Below are positions 48,665 to 62,900 of a DNA stretch of 64,000 nt, piece after piece. Where the stretch lies: positions 1 to 64,000 of the forward strand of contig KB310862.1 of the NCBI GenBank assembly GCA_000328365.1, read 5' to 3'. The notes below the pieces were generated by a model, which saw only the letters and a list, made by a program, of their open reading frames with translations, ran no database searches and was not told where the DNA came from. The position numbers and the translations under genes are program-made. This DNA is from Capitella teleta (Eukaryota; Annelida; Polychaeta; Capitellidae). Every line of letters starts with the position of its first letter. The first letter of the stretch is position 1.

Positions 48665-50262
48665 ATGCCTTCCTTGACAAGTGTTGAGGCCATCCACTCA
48701 GCCACAGTGTTTGAGGACTGTGTTGATCAATTATCCATCCTTGGACAAATCATGCCTGTGTCTTATGAAGAGGCAAAAGATGCTGAAGAGGTGAGATCTA
48801 AGAAGTATTTCTCCTTGATTTCATTCATTCAATTTCTGCATTAGATTGTCGGTGATGAAATATCCCATTTGGTTGACAATCAACGGAACCTTGAAGAGCG
48901 CTTTGAACAAACAATGAAACAGAAACAACAAGTCACAGGAAACACCAAAAGTGCTGTTGAACGTCGGGGTGATCTGCAGAGCCAAGGTCGAAAGGTTGGA
49001 TCTGAGTTGAAGAACAACATGCACATCTTCTCAAGGAGCCTCAAGCAAAGTCCTTTGACCACTGATAACATGGAAAAAGTCCAGGCTGATCGGTGGGCTC
49101 TCGGCTGTCTTGAAACATATCAGGCATTATGTTTATTTACAGCGCATTTGCTGAGAGAGTCTTGTATGGAACGCTACTCGAGATATCTAACTCAGGATCA
49201 TTCCAAGTTTTGATGGACGCTGTAAAGAACGAGAAGGATAAGAAAGCCCGCCTTCAGGAGACGATACTCAAGTATGTTATAAGCGGAGGTATTACTCTGC
49301 ACTCACTGATGATTGGTTAATTCACAGGGAAGAGCAAGGACGTAAGCGAGTACGTGCTCTGCAGCGTCAAGTGGTTGATGTACGCAGAGAAAAAGAAGTC
49401 GAGATTCAGCAACGAAATGAAATGATCGCCCACTTGAAAGATCAGCTTCAGGAGATGAAAGCTAAAACGAACATGGAGGGGAAGTACATCAAGAAATGCG
49501 CTGAGGTCGGTGTGGCGCAAACTCAGAAGAAATGCATAATCATGGAGAAAGACAATCGCTCAGAAATTGAGGTCAGTTTTTGAGGGGAATAATGCTTCTT
49601 AATTATAATTTGTCTAATTTTTCAGTCATTGAAAGATAAAATTGATGAGGAGAACAGAGTTAATGCAGAGGTTGAGTCTTATTTGTTGACTCACCAGGAG
49701 GTATAATTAAACTTTGTGGTACGACTGCTTGTTATTTAATTATCTAAAATTACAGAGACTACAAAAGATGATGGAACATTGGATGGAGAAATACGACAAG
49801 GACGTAGAGGCCAAACAGAAGGAGTTGGACATCCTCAAAGCCTCCAAGGCAAAGGATCTGGAGCGGCTGCAGGAACTCACCAAAATGGTGAACATTTTCC
49901 CCTTGTATCTTTGGATTATGAATTTCTTGTCTGATGACTGATATTTCATAATCACCTCTTTCATAATTCGTAAGATATAATTCTGTTATATTGTGACAGT
50001 ATGCTGAGTATGAGCAAGTGGTTGTTGAAGATCGTATCGATAAGGAGAAAGCTCGAAGGAAAGCGGAGATGGAGGCTGAAGAGCTGAAATCAGCAGTCAG
50101 AGTGAGTGATTTATTCAACATGTTATGTGATGCACAATTAATTTCAAATAGTTACAAAGTTGGTGGCGAGGTACAATGGTTCGGAAAGGACTCGGTCCGT
50201 ACAGCAAAAAGAAGAAAAAGGGAAAAAAGGGGAAGAAATCAGGAAAGAAGAAGAAGAAATGA
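48665..50262 (+). CDS. IQCG: IQ domain-containing protein G / dynein regulatory complex subunit 9
   Basis: Part of the nexin-dynein regulatory complex of motile cilia and flagella. Exons: 48665-48790, 48845-49092, 49143-49271, 49328-49571, 49626-49700, 49756-49887, 50000-50101 and 50152-50262, total 388 residues (human 443; the N-terminus is shorter). Blocks: VFEDCVDQLSILGQIMPVSY, a long coiled coil with NEMIAHLKDQLQEMKAKTN, VAQTQKKC, MEHWMEKYDKDVEAKQKELD and YEQVVVEDRIDKE, then the IQ motif LQSWWRGTMVR and a Lys/Gly-rich tail ending in KKKKK. The ATG at 48665 follows an acceptor (TTTCTGTAG, 48653) by 11 nt, so an upstream coding exon adding N-terminal residues cannot be excluded. Poly(A) signal at 50331-50336. 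Introns 50-112 nt. Confidence 0.95.
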
Positions 50263-50330
50263 TTGATCAACGTAGCTTTGCATTCTTTTTGCAGTTGTTG
50301 CCTTATTGGATTCCACTTGATATTCTTTGT

Positions 50331-50336
50331 AATAAA
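50331..50336 (+). terminator. poly(A) signal of IQCG
   Basis: AATAAA about 70 nt after the stop codon. Confidence 0.6.
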
Positions 50337-50434
50337 TTTGTCCCTTGTTGCCAAAAAAAAACATTTATTTGATATTTACCTAGGCCTACTGATATAATGC
50401 ATGTGAAAAGTATAAATACCAGGTTACATATAGT

Positions 50435-50650
50435 ACATGTATCTTGGAATGGAAATCAACTGGAACCTCATGTGGGATAGCCACATCGAACTCACCGCCA
50501 AAAAAGGCATGGAATAACCTCCTTATTGCATGAGAATGCTGAAAAGGTTTAATTAACTTTCCTCTCTGATCCTGGGTGTCTTCTTGCACCACTACACCAT
50601 TTTCAGCACCCTTACTTTTGGCATTCTAATCTGGAGCATCACTGAAACAT
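50435..50650 (+). mobile_element. LINE reverse-transcriptase thumb fragment
   Basis: The plus strand reads YLGMEINWNLMWDSHIELTA then KKGM, RMLKRF and LTFGILIW with stops between. This follows the thumb pattern YLG-x-I-...-L-W-x-x-HI...KK...LRRF...L-YG-x-x-W of non-LTR reverse transcriptases. It is about 200 bp long and strongly decayed. Confidence 0.6.
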
Positions 50651-50996
50651 ATCACAGGAAAATATATAGAACAAGGAAAACGAGAATGCGGATCTGTCAA
50701 AAGCATTGATAGAACTCCAAAATTCCCCCAAATTTTTAAAATGAAAAATGACCCCCTCTTCTCAGATTCGTTTTCTGAGGAACAAAAAATTCAAATAGAA
50801 TTGCAGAATAAATTTCCATTGCGGGCTTTATGAAATAATCTTATCTCATTTCTTAAACCCCTGAATGAAGCGAGAAATCATAACGCCTTCTCGAAGGAGT
50901 CATAACGCATACTGCGATGTAAATAAACGCACGTGTTTCTGAAGCTGTCAAATATCCATGTCATGACGCATGCGTACTTCGCACTGTCAGACGAAA

Positions 50997-53900
50997 ATGG
51001 CGACCGCTCTGAGTCCAGGCGGTCACAGCCCAACTTCGCTTTCTCGGACTCTAGAGAAGGTTTTAGATGACGCTGAACAAACTGGGGAGATATTATTGAG
51101 TGGGCGAAAGATCAAAGACTTCGCTAAAGTGTCCTGCAAGTATGATCTCTCGGATGCGACCATTGCAGGTGAGACCGATTCCTTCACTTCACAACAGTTC
51201 GGGCATCGCCGCCGCTTCGCTTGAAGTTGAATCATTCATTCATCCAAATGAATGACTGCAGTTCAACATGATACATCCTATTGCAGAATGCTCATCATTC
51301 TTATCTGCTTACCAATTTGGACAGTTGATAAAATGCTGAAACTGATTCCTCGAAATATGTGTATTATCGGTTTAAAATAATTCGGAAATATTGAGTACCT
51401 TGGGCTTGGCAAGTTGGCTTGAGGCTGCCCAGCTGACTAAGAATCTCTTTTTGAGTAAGAAACTACCAACCGGCAACTGCTTTACTGGTAATCTCGTTCC
51501 AAACTTCCAAGTCTCCTATTGCTATAAGGCATCCCCACAGATGGCTACAGAATGCAGCTACTTAACTGGCAGTCACTGCAGTGCCAATCATATTCAGATA
51601 TTGACTTATTCAATGACCAGGTCACTGGTGTCAGCTTTGAGCATAACTTCCTCAAGATTGCTTGTCATCCTGTTAAATGTCATCATTGAATTTAATGAAT
51701 GTACTCATTGAATCATTCTGTTGTGATTTGTGAACAGTGAAAGTGATGAATCGTATCATTACCCGTAATTGGTATTGTGAGTGCTATACCTGGTTGCTTG
51801 ATCAATGACTCGCACTGTTCAAAAGGCCACCGAATAGCGCAGTGGGTTAAACCGCTGACTACAATCCTATGCCGACCGTGGGGGTCGAGGTCCCGGGTTC
51901 GAGACCCGATCAGGCCACGGGCGTTATGATTGTGAATTACAATTGTAATTCTTCGGTGACTCTGCAGTGCTGCCCAACTGCGTAACAAGGCCGGGCGCTG
52001 TGTACTACTGTCTATGGTGGTATGCAGGATAAAGAACCCTTGGGATTTATCGATAAGAGTAGGGGGAAACCCTGGTCCCGGGCCTTCTGTTCTGTCGCCC
52101 GTATCACCCGAACGGGTTGGGTGGAGCCGTAAAACCCCATCACTCACTCATTCGCACTGTTCAAAACTGTTGATGGTTGTATGCAGGGTAGAAATCCGTG
52201 AAAGTGCCTGTGAGCTTTTGAACAGGAGTTCACAAGGCTTGCGCTTGCCCTACATTTCTTTCTGTCAACAAGCCTTGGGCTCGATTGCTAATACCCCACT
52301 ATATCCAAGTTAAGTGAAATAACTATCAAATTGGCTCTGATAAATTTTACTTTATATTGAAGTAATTCATGATTACCTGGCGTGAGTCTGAGAGGGTAAT
52401 AACGGATTGTAAATTTTGTAATTATTATGTGCTCAACAGCAATTAATTCTAGCCCATGGCTTAGGAAGCCGCGTCTTATCCATGAGAACTCACTGAGTGG
52501 CACCTGCACTAAGCAATGCTAAGAAGCACCATACTTTGGCATTGACTGTATTCTCCTCTGTCGAGAAATGTACCATTTATTCAACAATCTGCGATGATTA
52601 GGGTGTGCTTGGAGAATTGGGTTGAGTCCCTCATCAGGGTATGGATCCAGTGACCCTTCAGTCGGCACATGGTTAAATGCAAATCCCATTTGGGGTCGCA
52701 TTGTTCATTCCCCGTCCTTTACTCTCTCAGTCTGTATTGATTGTATTTTTATGTTGATTTAATGTCAACTTACTGACATCTACCATCATGCAATGAAATT
52801 ATGAATGGTTCAAACTTGAAACACAGCTCATGAAATCAATAAGGCTAGAATTCTGATTTAATATTTTTTTCTCTACAATGCTACTTCGCCCACTTGTGCG
52901 TATGACATTGTATTCTCAGTCTGACATCGAACATTGAATTCTAACAATCATGACCAACTGCTCCCTTTCGTTTTCTATGGAAACTATGATCACTTTTCAT
53001 TCTCATTCACAAAAAAACTTTTGTGATGCAAATTTTTACATTTGATTCACTCTAAGAAAGTTGTGTAATTGACTAATTGTACAACTACAGTACTGGCATT
53101 GATGGTTATATAACATTGGTAAGTATAATTATTAAATTAACAATGCTGAATCTTGATTGGGCACAGGTATCTTATGAAGGTGTTCTTGGCGGACGTGCTA
53201 ACAAAATCAAAACTCTTGGTGTATCGATATGAAATGATGTATGTATATAAACGATGTACAAGCAGACCTGCTTAATCTCATCTCAATGTGTAACCCAGCA
53301 TATCGTTCATCCTTCCGTTGTCATCATGGAGACAGAAGAAGCTGCCTGTAATATTACCTTTAGGACTGTATTGCCTAATGCTTGTATTTGCATTGGAAAC
53401 AACGACTGAATCTTTGTTTATAATTATTTTACATTGATGTGTTATTCAATGCAATGCATGCATGTTTCTACATTACGACCTGTCAATAATATTGAGCCAT
53501 TATCCGCAGTGAGGGTGAGAGAAACGTCAGAGAGGTTGATTAAGAGATGACATCGATGGTCAGCCGTCCAAATTGACCAGCAGTCGACAGGAGCCACTGA
53601 CCTCTGAGTCAATGCAATAGAATAAATCTGGAAGGAGTTATGGGATCACAGACAAGGAGCATTGCAGAGAAGTGTGTTAGTAATTCGCTATGGTCGTAAA
53701 ACGGATATTTTGAGTAGCCACTGGAGGTTTATGTAGTTTAGTGTAGTTTAGAGCATGCAGAGGCTTGACTCTCTTCATGGTTCCCTCCCGGGATTCCATC
53801 TCTTATATTTATCCTGATTGCTCATGTGCTCCATTTGAGAGGCTGCTTAGTGAAAACAAAATGAAGAAGCTTTTTTTTATGGTTGTTCACGCTCTTTTTC

Positions 53901-56900
53901 CCCCCACCCCCCCACTTTCTGTGCGCGTAGTTTCTTGTCTGTTATCTAATTACGGCTCTGCTGTTATGTGAACTGTAATTGGATAAAGTGGCCGTGTATT
54001 CTAGCTGTTTTCTTCTTGGGCTAAATATAGCGGTTGAGATCATTGTGTTTCTCGCTGGATATTGCGTCTTCATGTTCAGGATGTTGTTTTCAATGGAAAC
54101 CCTCGATGTTAATCCGTTCTGCTGCCTGTGCCCATTGCATCAATTTGATTGAGAATATTGCGAGATGACTGAGAAAACATCAATAACAGAATAATACAAG
54201 CATGAGTTGAAATGAGTTCAGTTTGGTTTCTCTGGCAATATAGAATATTTGTTTATAGCAGCATTGGTCTGGAGATACAATATACTTGTAATTGAAGTCA
54301 TCCACAGCTAGGACATTTGCATTCATGAGGTCATCTGAACGTGGTGTGTTCAGTGGAGAGCGGAAGCCCTCTTCCCTGTCGTCTCTTGTTTCTCCCATTC
54401 GCCTGTGTAAATATCACAAGCGATGCTGAATTCAATCTTAAAAGAACTTATCACTTTATCGTACTTCCTAGTTTCGTGCTATTTGCTTCTTTATAGAATA
54501 ATTTTTCCTAATACAGTACTTGTGTAGTAGTTGTGGGGACAGGAGTATATTTATATCCACGGATTTACACTATTTTTTTTTTTTTTTACTTTAAATCTTC
54601 TAAATTCCTTTCTCACTTACTCATTTTTCAGTTGGTTGAGCTTTGCTTACTGTTTTTAGCTTTGACTTATTGTTACTGCTCTGTAGCGCATATTTTTCGA
54701 CTGAATTCCTTTTTGACAAAGATTGTGACATAAGCAGTAATCGAAAAAGCATTGTATCACATGCCGGTAATACATTTTTTCTTCTCCTGCCAAGGACACT
54801 GATGTTTCCCTGGAGCCATTTCTTTATAGCATAAACACAAACTTCAAGATTTGCGAGTGTTTCAGCAGGGCTACAACACTCACTTTATTTATAGTATGCA
54901 CTAATTATCTAATAGTACAATCGTGGTTCTCTCAACTTCTGTGTCAATATCAATGCTATTATTTTTTTACTGCCTGTAACTTGACTCGAAATTCTTGGAA
55001 TTCCATAAATTGTGATTTTTAGCATTTACGGTACGTCATGGTCTTTATATATGGCTCACAGGATTCAGGATTATGCACTACTAAGCACCGAGCTCCATAT
55101 TATCACCACCAGACCTTTTCACAACATCTGCTAATCTGTTATATCGGCTACAAGTATGTTGACTGCCCGCGGAAGTCTAATCTCACCATGGATCCGTCAT
55201 CGTATCACAGTAATGTTAAGAACTCAAGATGCAATTGAATTGATGATATACATCTGTGTTAATTGTCGAAATAATGTCTTATCTTGCTTGTTTTATTTTT
55301 TAAGTGACTTAAGAGTTAAGATTGCATGTATCAACATGCTGTGCACGGTCTCAATGGTTTTATACTTTAATTAGAAGCATTTTAGGGTATTGCTCTTATT
55401 TGCTGGTGAATGTGTCGTATCATTGGTGTGTAGACTTCCTGGTTGAGTCGTGTAACTGTTGCAGACAGCTTTATGGTTAAGGTTGTTAAGGGTTTACCCT
55501 GCGGTGAAACCCTGCTTCCAATGCATGCCTCGTAGGCAATAGAGTGGAATGGAAATAGGCTTTCACTGCTCTCCCTGTCCCTGTTTGGCAATAAAGGCGT
55601 CGGTGCCCTTTACAGATGCCATGAGTGCCCATGACTCTCGAGGTTCGTGGCAGGATGTCTATCTGGTTAATTGTTAATAGACCCAACCTCACCCAAGCCA
55701 AAACCTTATGCCCATCATGATTCATTTCTGATTCCGGGAAAGATATCACAGAGGATGGACTCAGAGAGACGAATAGAGCAGATTTGGCAAGATGCCAAAT
55801 GTAGGATTTGTGACACTGCTTGTAAGAGTGATTGTGATATCATACGATCAATCAAGATCACGTTCTCCAGGGTTGGAATCCTGCTACTGTCATCAGTATG
55901 AGTAGTTATGTGACTTATGTCTTCCCTTTGTTTATTGCCCCAGTCTGCAGTTTATCTTTAGCATTGTGTTGTAGCCTTCTGTTTACTTTGTACACCGTAT
56001 GCAACTCAGCATCCGTTACACATGTTACAATTATAACCTCTTTCGCACCGCTCACTGCCTCCCTGACTGTGGTCCATCCTTGTGCTGCATTATTCATGCA
56101 TCTAATGATCAGTATTATTTGCCGCCGAATCCTCGTATTGCTCATTTGTCAACAGTCTCTCATTCGATTACACCCTCCCAGGGGTCACTGGGTCGCACTG
56201 GGTGCAATAACATGCCAATATTGACCCTCCTCTCTCCCGATGCAGGCAGCTGAGGTGCTGCTTCCCCTGCATGGTGCTCCTCGTGAGGCATGCCTTGCAG
56301 ACAGATGATATCTCTTGCCATTTTCTTCTCGGATGAACAACCAGATCTCTTCGCAGCGCATCTTGTGGCCTGCACACACTTCGGTGGTTCTGCTGTGTTG
56401 ATTCTCCGCCATCCCTCTGCTTCCCGAGTGATGCTCTTTGTACACTTTTGCATCGATTCTTTTTCCGATCGCTTCTCCATTTTTTTCCCTCCACTAAGTG
56501 ACACACTGTGCTCGATGTGAAAGGCTGTAATTTTTGTTGATGTTTTGCGACAGCACCAACTGATCACCATTTCCTTCCATTATCTCCTTATTTTTCCTTT
56601 TTGCGTCCTCCTGTGCACGCCTGACCTGATGCGTTCACGCCTTTCATCATGCCGCGTGACGAACCACAGCTGGCGTCTCTTTTTCTCGTATCTCGATCTT
56701 TTTTTTTTCTCTCTCTCTCTCTTGTTTAACAAGCTTTACCCAGGTGGTGTTTGATCTTGAACATCTGGGAAGCGAGTGTTACGTAATGTTATCCACTCTG
56801 CTGAATAGCGTACAACTTTAGTGCTGAGAGTGATTTATTCGATCGAATGCTTTGTTGACGTCTGTATGACTCATGGCGGGGTATTATGGAGAATTGGAGA

Positions 56901-59900
56901 TTATATTTTTCTCCTTCCTTATTATTGTGTACATGTAATTGCTTCAAGCTGTGTAAACTCATACAACGTATATGCTATGCTAATTGTTGAACGATGCGCG
57001 TAATTCTTGGGGGTGCTTAATGACGTCATCGATCCATACGGACTTGGTCTCATTCATTCCTGATTTGCGTGTCTTTCTTTGCGAATCTACAGCATTGCCT
57101 CAGGGCTTTTAGGCTCCAGCATTAAATCCAGAGCTCTCTGTGAATTTTGTAGTTAGTGGAATTTGGCGAATCCCTTGATATGCCAGCCTTAGTCTTGTGC
57201 TATCTCCCTGATAAATGCTTATCAGGCTTACTAGTATCTCTCTGACAGTAATGGTGACCATCTGCACGATGCGATTTCTTTGCCATTGAAGTCCTGAATC
57301 AGCTCCTTTGATATCATTCGGAGTGTTTTTATATCTGACCTTAATCCAGATTGCATAGCCAATTGACCCAGTTTTATTCACGCTTCAGAGGTAGAGACGT
57401 TGTTATTAGTTCGTTCATTGCATTTATGCGTACAATGCATGAGTTGCAAGGGATTATTGAAGCAGCTTTGATATCAATTACTTTCATAATAATATTTCTC
57501 TGCAGTTGATGTTGTATTCCATTTCTTGGTATATTTCCAATTTTTTCCCTACAGTTTACCCATTCTTTTCTTCCTGTGATTTTAGATTTTTCTTTTTCCT
57601 TTGGAGGAGTTTCAGGAGAATCACTATTTTCTAGATGAATTATGATTGCAACTTACTGTAGCTATTATTTTTCTGAATTGTTAGTGTCATTTGTTGAATC
57701 ATTAATATTATCATTATTATTTTTAATTCATAAAAGAAAACAGATTAACAAATGCACGAGCATGAAATTATGCTGCAGCCTAGGGTGATCGTGAACCAAA
57801 GTGCTGACATTAAGTTCATAACTTGCAACATTTGCATCCATTCGCTCGTAGTGCTGGTCAGTCGCTATATATACACACCGGTATAACTATATACAGGCCA
57901 TAGGGGTTATCTACTGGACCTACTATGTTATGCAAGCGCATATTTATTGAATATCTGAGAGAAATATTATATATCTGTTCTGCAATGGTAATTATGGTAT
58001 GTTAGGAATATGAATCACATTGTTATTCTTTTTCAGAATAATTGAAATCCATGAAATTCCACAATTTCAATATATTCCTTACATATTTTCCAGATATTTC
58101 CAAGAACCGCTTCAGTGAGCTTCCGCCTGAGATCTGCGAATTGTGCGCTCTAGAGCGGCTCAACTGTTACCACAACATCATACGATGCATCCCAGAAGCC
58201 CTCGTTCAGCTCCAGTCACTGGTGCACCTCAACATCAGGTATGAGCTCTGTTGCCATGGCTACGGCCTTCTGACCGACCTTCTTGCAGCCGAAATCAGCT
58301 GACCACCTTGCCTCCCGTTCTGTGCCAGATCCAGTCGCTCGAGGTTCTTCTTGCGAGCAACAACCGCTTGGTGTCGTTACCGGAGGAAATTAATAAATTA
58401 GAGCAGTTGATGGAAATTGTGAGTGGTCTCTGTTGATGTATTTATGTGATTGTGATCTTTCTGTTGTGACTTCTAGGATGTCAGTTGCAATGAAATAGCG
58501 CATCTACCCACACAAATCGGAGATTTAGAATCGCTGCGTTGTTTGAATGTACGAAAAAATCTTCTTGTTGAGTTACCATCTTGTAAGTTGGAGTTGTGTT
58601 TTCTCGATGATTCTGATTACTGATTTGTTCTATTCAGCTATAAGTAAACTTTCACTGCGGAAGTTAGATGTTTCCTGCAACCGCTTATCAAAGATTCCCT
58701 GTGATATCCGCAAAATGGAAGTTCTCACTGAGCTTTGTTTAGACAACAATCCCCTGACAAGTCCTCCGGCACATGTGGGTTTTTGTTTATTAATTATTTC
58801 CACTGTTTCACTTAATTTTTCTGTTTTTAGATTTGCACCAAAGGTCGTGTGCACGTCATGAAATTCCTTCACCAGGAAGCGTTGAAAGAAGACCGCAAAC
58901 GAGGCGTCATCGCTGGTGACACAGGGAGCGAACTCCGCAAGTCATATCGCAAGTCCAACCATATGCCCAACTCGTGAGACTACCATTTGATAAATTAAAA
59001 ATCAATAACAAATTCATTACAGAAATTCGGATGAGTTTTCTGACGAAAGACGAAAACGAGCGCCAGCTGACTCTGGGTACAACACGTGCACGGCTGAAAG
59101 CGAAAATCCCAGGGCCCCTTGGTCACCGTCCGAGGTGAGCTAATTAATTCCCTCTTCTTTGCCTCTTGCACCTCTGTCTTAGTATCTCGAAGGCAGCCAT
59201 CTTGGCTTGTTTGATAATCCTGCTACTCAATATGGCGTTAGTGTGAGTGGCTTGCTCTCTCCGCCTGAATCTCAAATCTCGTCAAGAATTTCAAAACTAG
59301 TTATGAGCATATATTTATCATTCTCTCTTCCTTGTTCTCAAATCTATCAGATGTTGGCACGGCCGAGCGTCATGACTTTAGTAAGTTTTTTTGGGGGGCT
59401 GAAAAAAAGAATGACTATCGCATGGCACTTCTAGGCATTTCTTTAAGAATTTAAGGGCTGATAATTAAATATGCTTATTTTGTTTGTGAAGTGAATCGTG
59501 TCAGCTCTCTCTGCTTCTTGATTCTTCTTTCGCCATCAATGAATGAAACGCTGCCGAGCAGGGTTTTTTTTTCCCTTGCAAAATCATTTGAAAATAATTA
59601 TCATTTGAATGTATAATCATGAGAGTAGCAATTTTTTTTTTCAAAAAACAAATTTTTTTCCCAGCCTTTTTCAATCGATTATTTGATTAATGCATGCCAT
59701 GAATTTTATCTTATATTTTCCCTTTTTCCCCCTCCTTCCCCATTTCCTTTACGATTCTTCAGGAGAGTCCTTTCTCAAAAGTTTGTATCTCACTTGAAAA
59801 TTATAAGTTTGACTTTGTTAGTTTTCATTTCGTGCTAACATTTTTTCTGGGTTTTATGCTTTAACCATTCATTTCCTTTCTGTTGTTCCTAATTTCCACG

Positions 59901-62900
59901 CTACAAAAAATCCAAAACGACTCCATGTACATCATCATCTTTAAACAGCTTTTTGATTTTTTTTTTTTTGTGTTTGCTTCTTATTGTGGCTTTTTTGTGA
60001 CCTTCAAAAGGAGCCTGATGTCCTTGGCAATGACCTTGCCCTTATGGCTGCGGATTCCATGCGAGAGAAGCGTCACCGCAGCAGCAATGGAGCGGCGTCT
60101 TTCGCGAGGGCAGAAGAGGAAGCCAGCCCCGACCCCCCCTGCACTCCCCCCCCTTTCCGATCCCCACAGCATAGCGATCCGTTCACCAGGGTTAGTGCGT
60201 AGACCTCTAGTCGCTGTTGCTATGGAGATGCCCTTTGACCCACGAACGCCTTGTAGCTGCACTTAGCTTCTCGACTCCCCCCCTCCCCCTCACATTGTGT
60301 TTGCATGCTGTTTAATTATTGTGTGCATTAATTAATTATTCAATTAAATATATTTAAATTTTCATTGTAATCAAAATCTAATCTTCCATAATTAATACCG
60401 GTAACAAGATTGCATGAATTGTAAATATTTTTCAATGGTGGTTGATCTGCATGTTGAATAATTTCTATGAGATAAACTTTAAATGTCAATGACAATCAAC
60501 TTAACATGCATCATTAAAAGAACAATTCACTGACTGTTATTTTGGTTATTCAGGAATTACAGCGACAGAAATCGGATTATGAATCTCGTAAGCGTCGTGC
60601 TGAGCAGCTGCGATTGCAGCTTGAGGAGGAGGAGAAAGAAAAGGATGGCAGATGCAGGGCTGCAACTGCTCAGCGGTTGCAAGAGGAACAGCAGCATCTC
60701 AGAACGCGAACTAATTCTAAAACAGAGAGGTCAGTTGATTATGTACTTCATGTTAGAAAGAATGGATGTTATAATTGTGGATTTTATACGGTAGTCACTT
60801 TTGGGTAGCGCATTGGGTTGGTTAGGCGCATGAATTAACACTGCATGATGTTGTTGCATAACGCTCATTGGTTCCTCAGGGCTCCATGGATGGATCGCCT
60901 TATGCGGCCTTACAGGTGACGCTGTCTAATTAACCCTAATTAAGACATTACTAGCTTCCTCTCCATTGATTTAGCTGTTAGTTAAGAGCGGATGAAATAT
61001 TATTCCTGTAGCATCATAATTTGCGTTATCCCTGTACAAAGTTCCCGTGTTGTGTTTGCTCTTTCCCATTTCTCGCTCTCTGCTATACCCTCGCCTTCAA
61101 AGTTATCCATTTTTTCAGCTTGACCCCAACTCCTTCCCCAACGACCTCGTTAACCGGAAGCGTGTCCAGTGCGTCGTTGAGCAGCACCAATGACATCCCG
61201 GATGCTTCATATCTCCCTTCAGCCTCGAGGCATGTAGTTTTGCTTTTAATTGATCCTAACTCCTCTTTTTGGTCTCCAGTCGGAGAATCCCGCAATCCAA
61301 TAGCTTTCGTGAAGACAGCCAGCGCATGCAGCAATATGCCTACCACCAACCTTATAGGCGAACGATTTCAGAAACAGCGTACCCGCAAACTCCGACTCAG
61401 GATGACATGCGCCTCAAGTGGGATTTCTCCATTTGTTTTCTTAGCCAATCAAACACGCTCTCTCTCCTCAGTGGCCATGATGAGACGTCGCCCTTGAATG
61501 GCACCCTTCCCTCGTCTGCGTATCAGCTGAACGCCCAGCAGCCCATCATTCTACCTGGGCAGGAACACTCGCCAATCACGCCTCCAGCCGCTCCCTTCTC
61601 CAAAGCGGTTAGTCTTTTGATCTTGATCGATTCCCTTCCACAGTTTCATTTTTGTCACAGGATGATGAGTTTCGACATCGGCATGAAACGCTCATCGCTC
61701 AGCAGAGAAGGGAGGCGCAGATGGTGCGCAAACGGCTGGAAGATGAGAAGCAGCGCATCCGGCAGCTGCAGAAGGAAGCCGTCTACAGCTATTTCTCAAA
61801 AGTACTGTTTCTGAATCCATGATTGATTTTTTACGTTTTGTGTTTTGTTTCACAGAGATCTCCAATCAGTGGAGGCGGTCGAATGGAGGAGGAAGGTGAA
61901 TACATGCCACGCTCAGCAAATACCTTCCCCAATCTAACAGGCAATTAACACACCTTTTGCTCTCTTTAGTTTACTTCAACCCTTTTTTAACAGCCACTAA
62001 TCACAACTGTTTTTTCAATGCTAATCATTTTCATCAGTAGTGTGTTTAGTCCTAACCATAGAAGTAGCTAGTAGTACGATCTATATAGATTAATTTTTAA
62101 TTTCCAGGGCTGCCTGCCGGTTGCCAACGCGCCCTGGAGGCCATGAGTTCAGAACTTGGTGATCTGAACCCTGCCTTTACCATCAGACGACAGTTGCAAC
62201 ACGCGCAGGAAGAAATGGAGCAAATTGAACAATTACGCCACGTAAGACTGAGAGGTCATTCATCTTTTGTGCCCGTCCTCATTTCATATCATCTTAGATC
62301 ATAGAAAGTCGCCTGAAGGTCTCTCTCCCGGATGATCTGTCTGCCGCATTGAAAGACGGTGTCGTTCTGTGCCACTTGGCCAATCACGTTCGACCGCGCT
62401 CTGTTCCCAGTATCCACGTGCCATCACCTGCAGTCGTGAGTCTATTCTGCATTTCTCTTTTGATGGTGTTTCTCTTAAACTTTCTCTGCAGCCTAAACTA
62501 CCTCCACCTAAGTGTAGAAAAAATGTTGAGAATTTTCTTGATGCATGTAGGAAAATTGGAGTCGATCAGGTATGTTAGGCAGCTCTGAATGCATGACCAT
62601 GTGCGCTTCGTGCTTTCAATGTCCGTGTGGACCCAAACCCTCCCCCCGCATTTTCCCCTCCTCCCCCCATATTGAGGGTCATTATAAGAAAGCCTTGATG
62701 CTTCAGCTAGTGTTCGAATTTTGCCGATTGTTTGGGATGTTTATTTTGAGTGGTTTAGAATGGCTGTTATGATATTTTATGATGATATTTATTGAGTTTA
62801 ATGCCTGTTTTGTTTATCTTTAGTTTCTTTCATTTTTGTGTGCTATTATGTTATATATATTATTATTTCTTAAATGCAGAGAGCTTTTATCTTAGAGCTG

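Noticed and set aside
51825-51910. True tRNA gene
   Set aside because: A and B boxes are present, but the sequence continues into a body shared with three other loci and has target duplications, so it is a SINE head.
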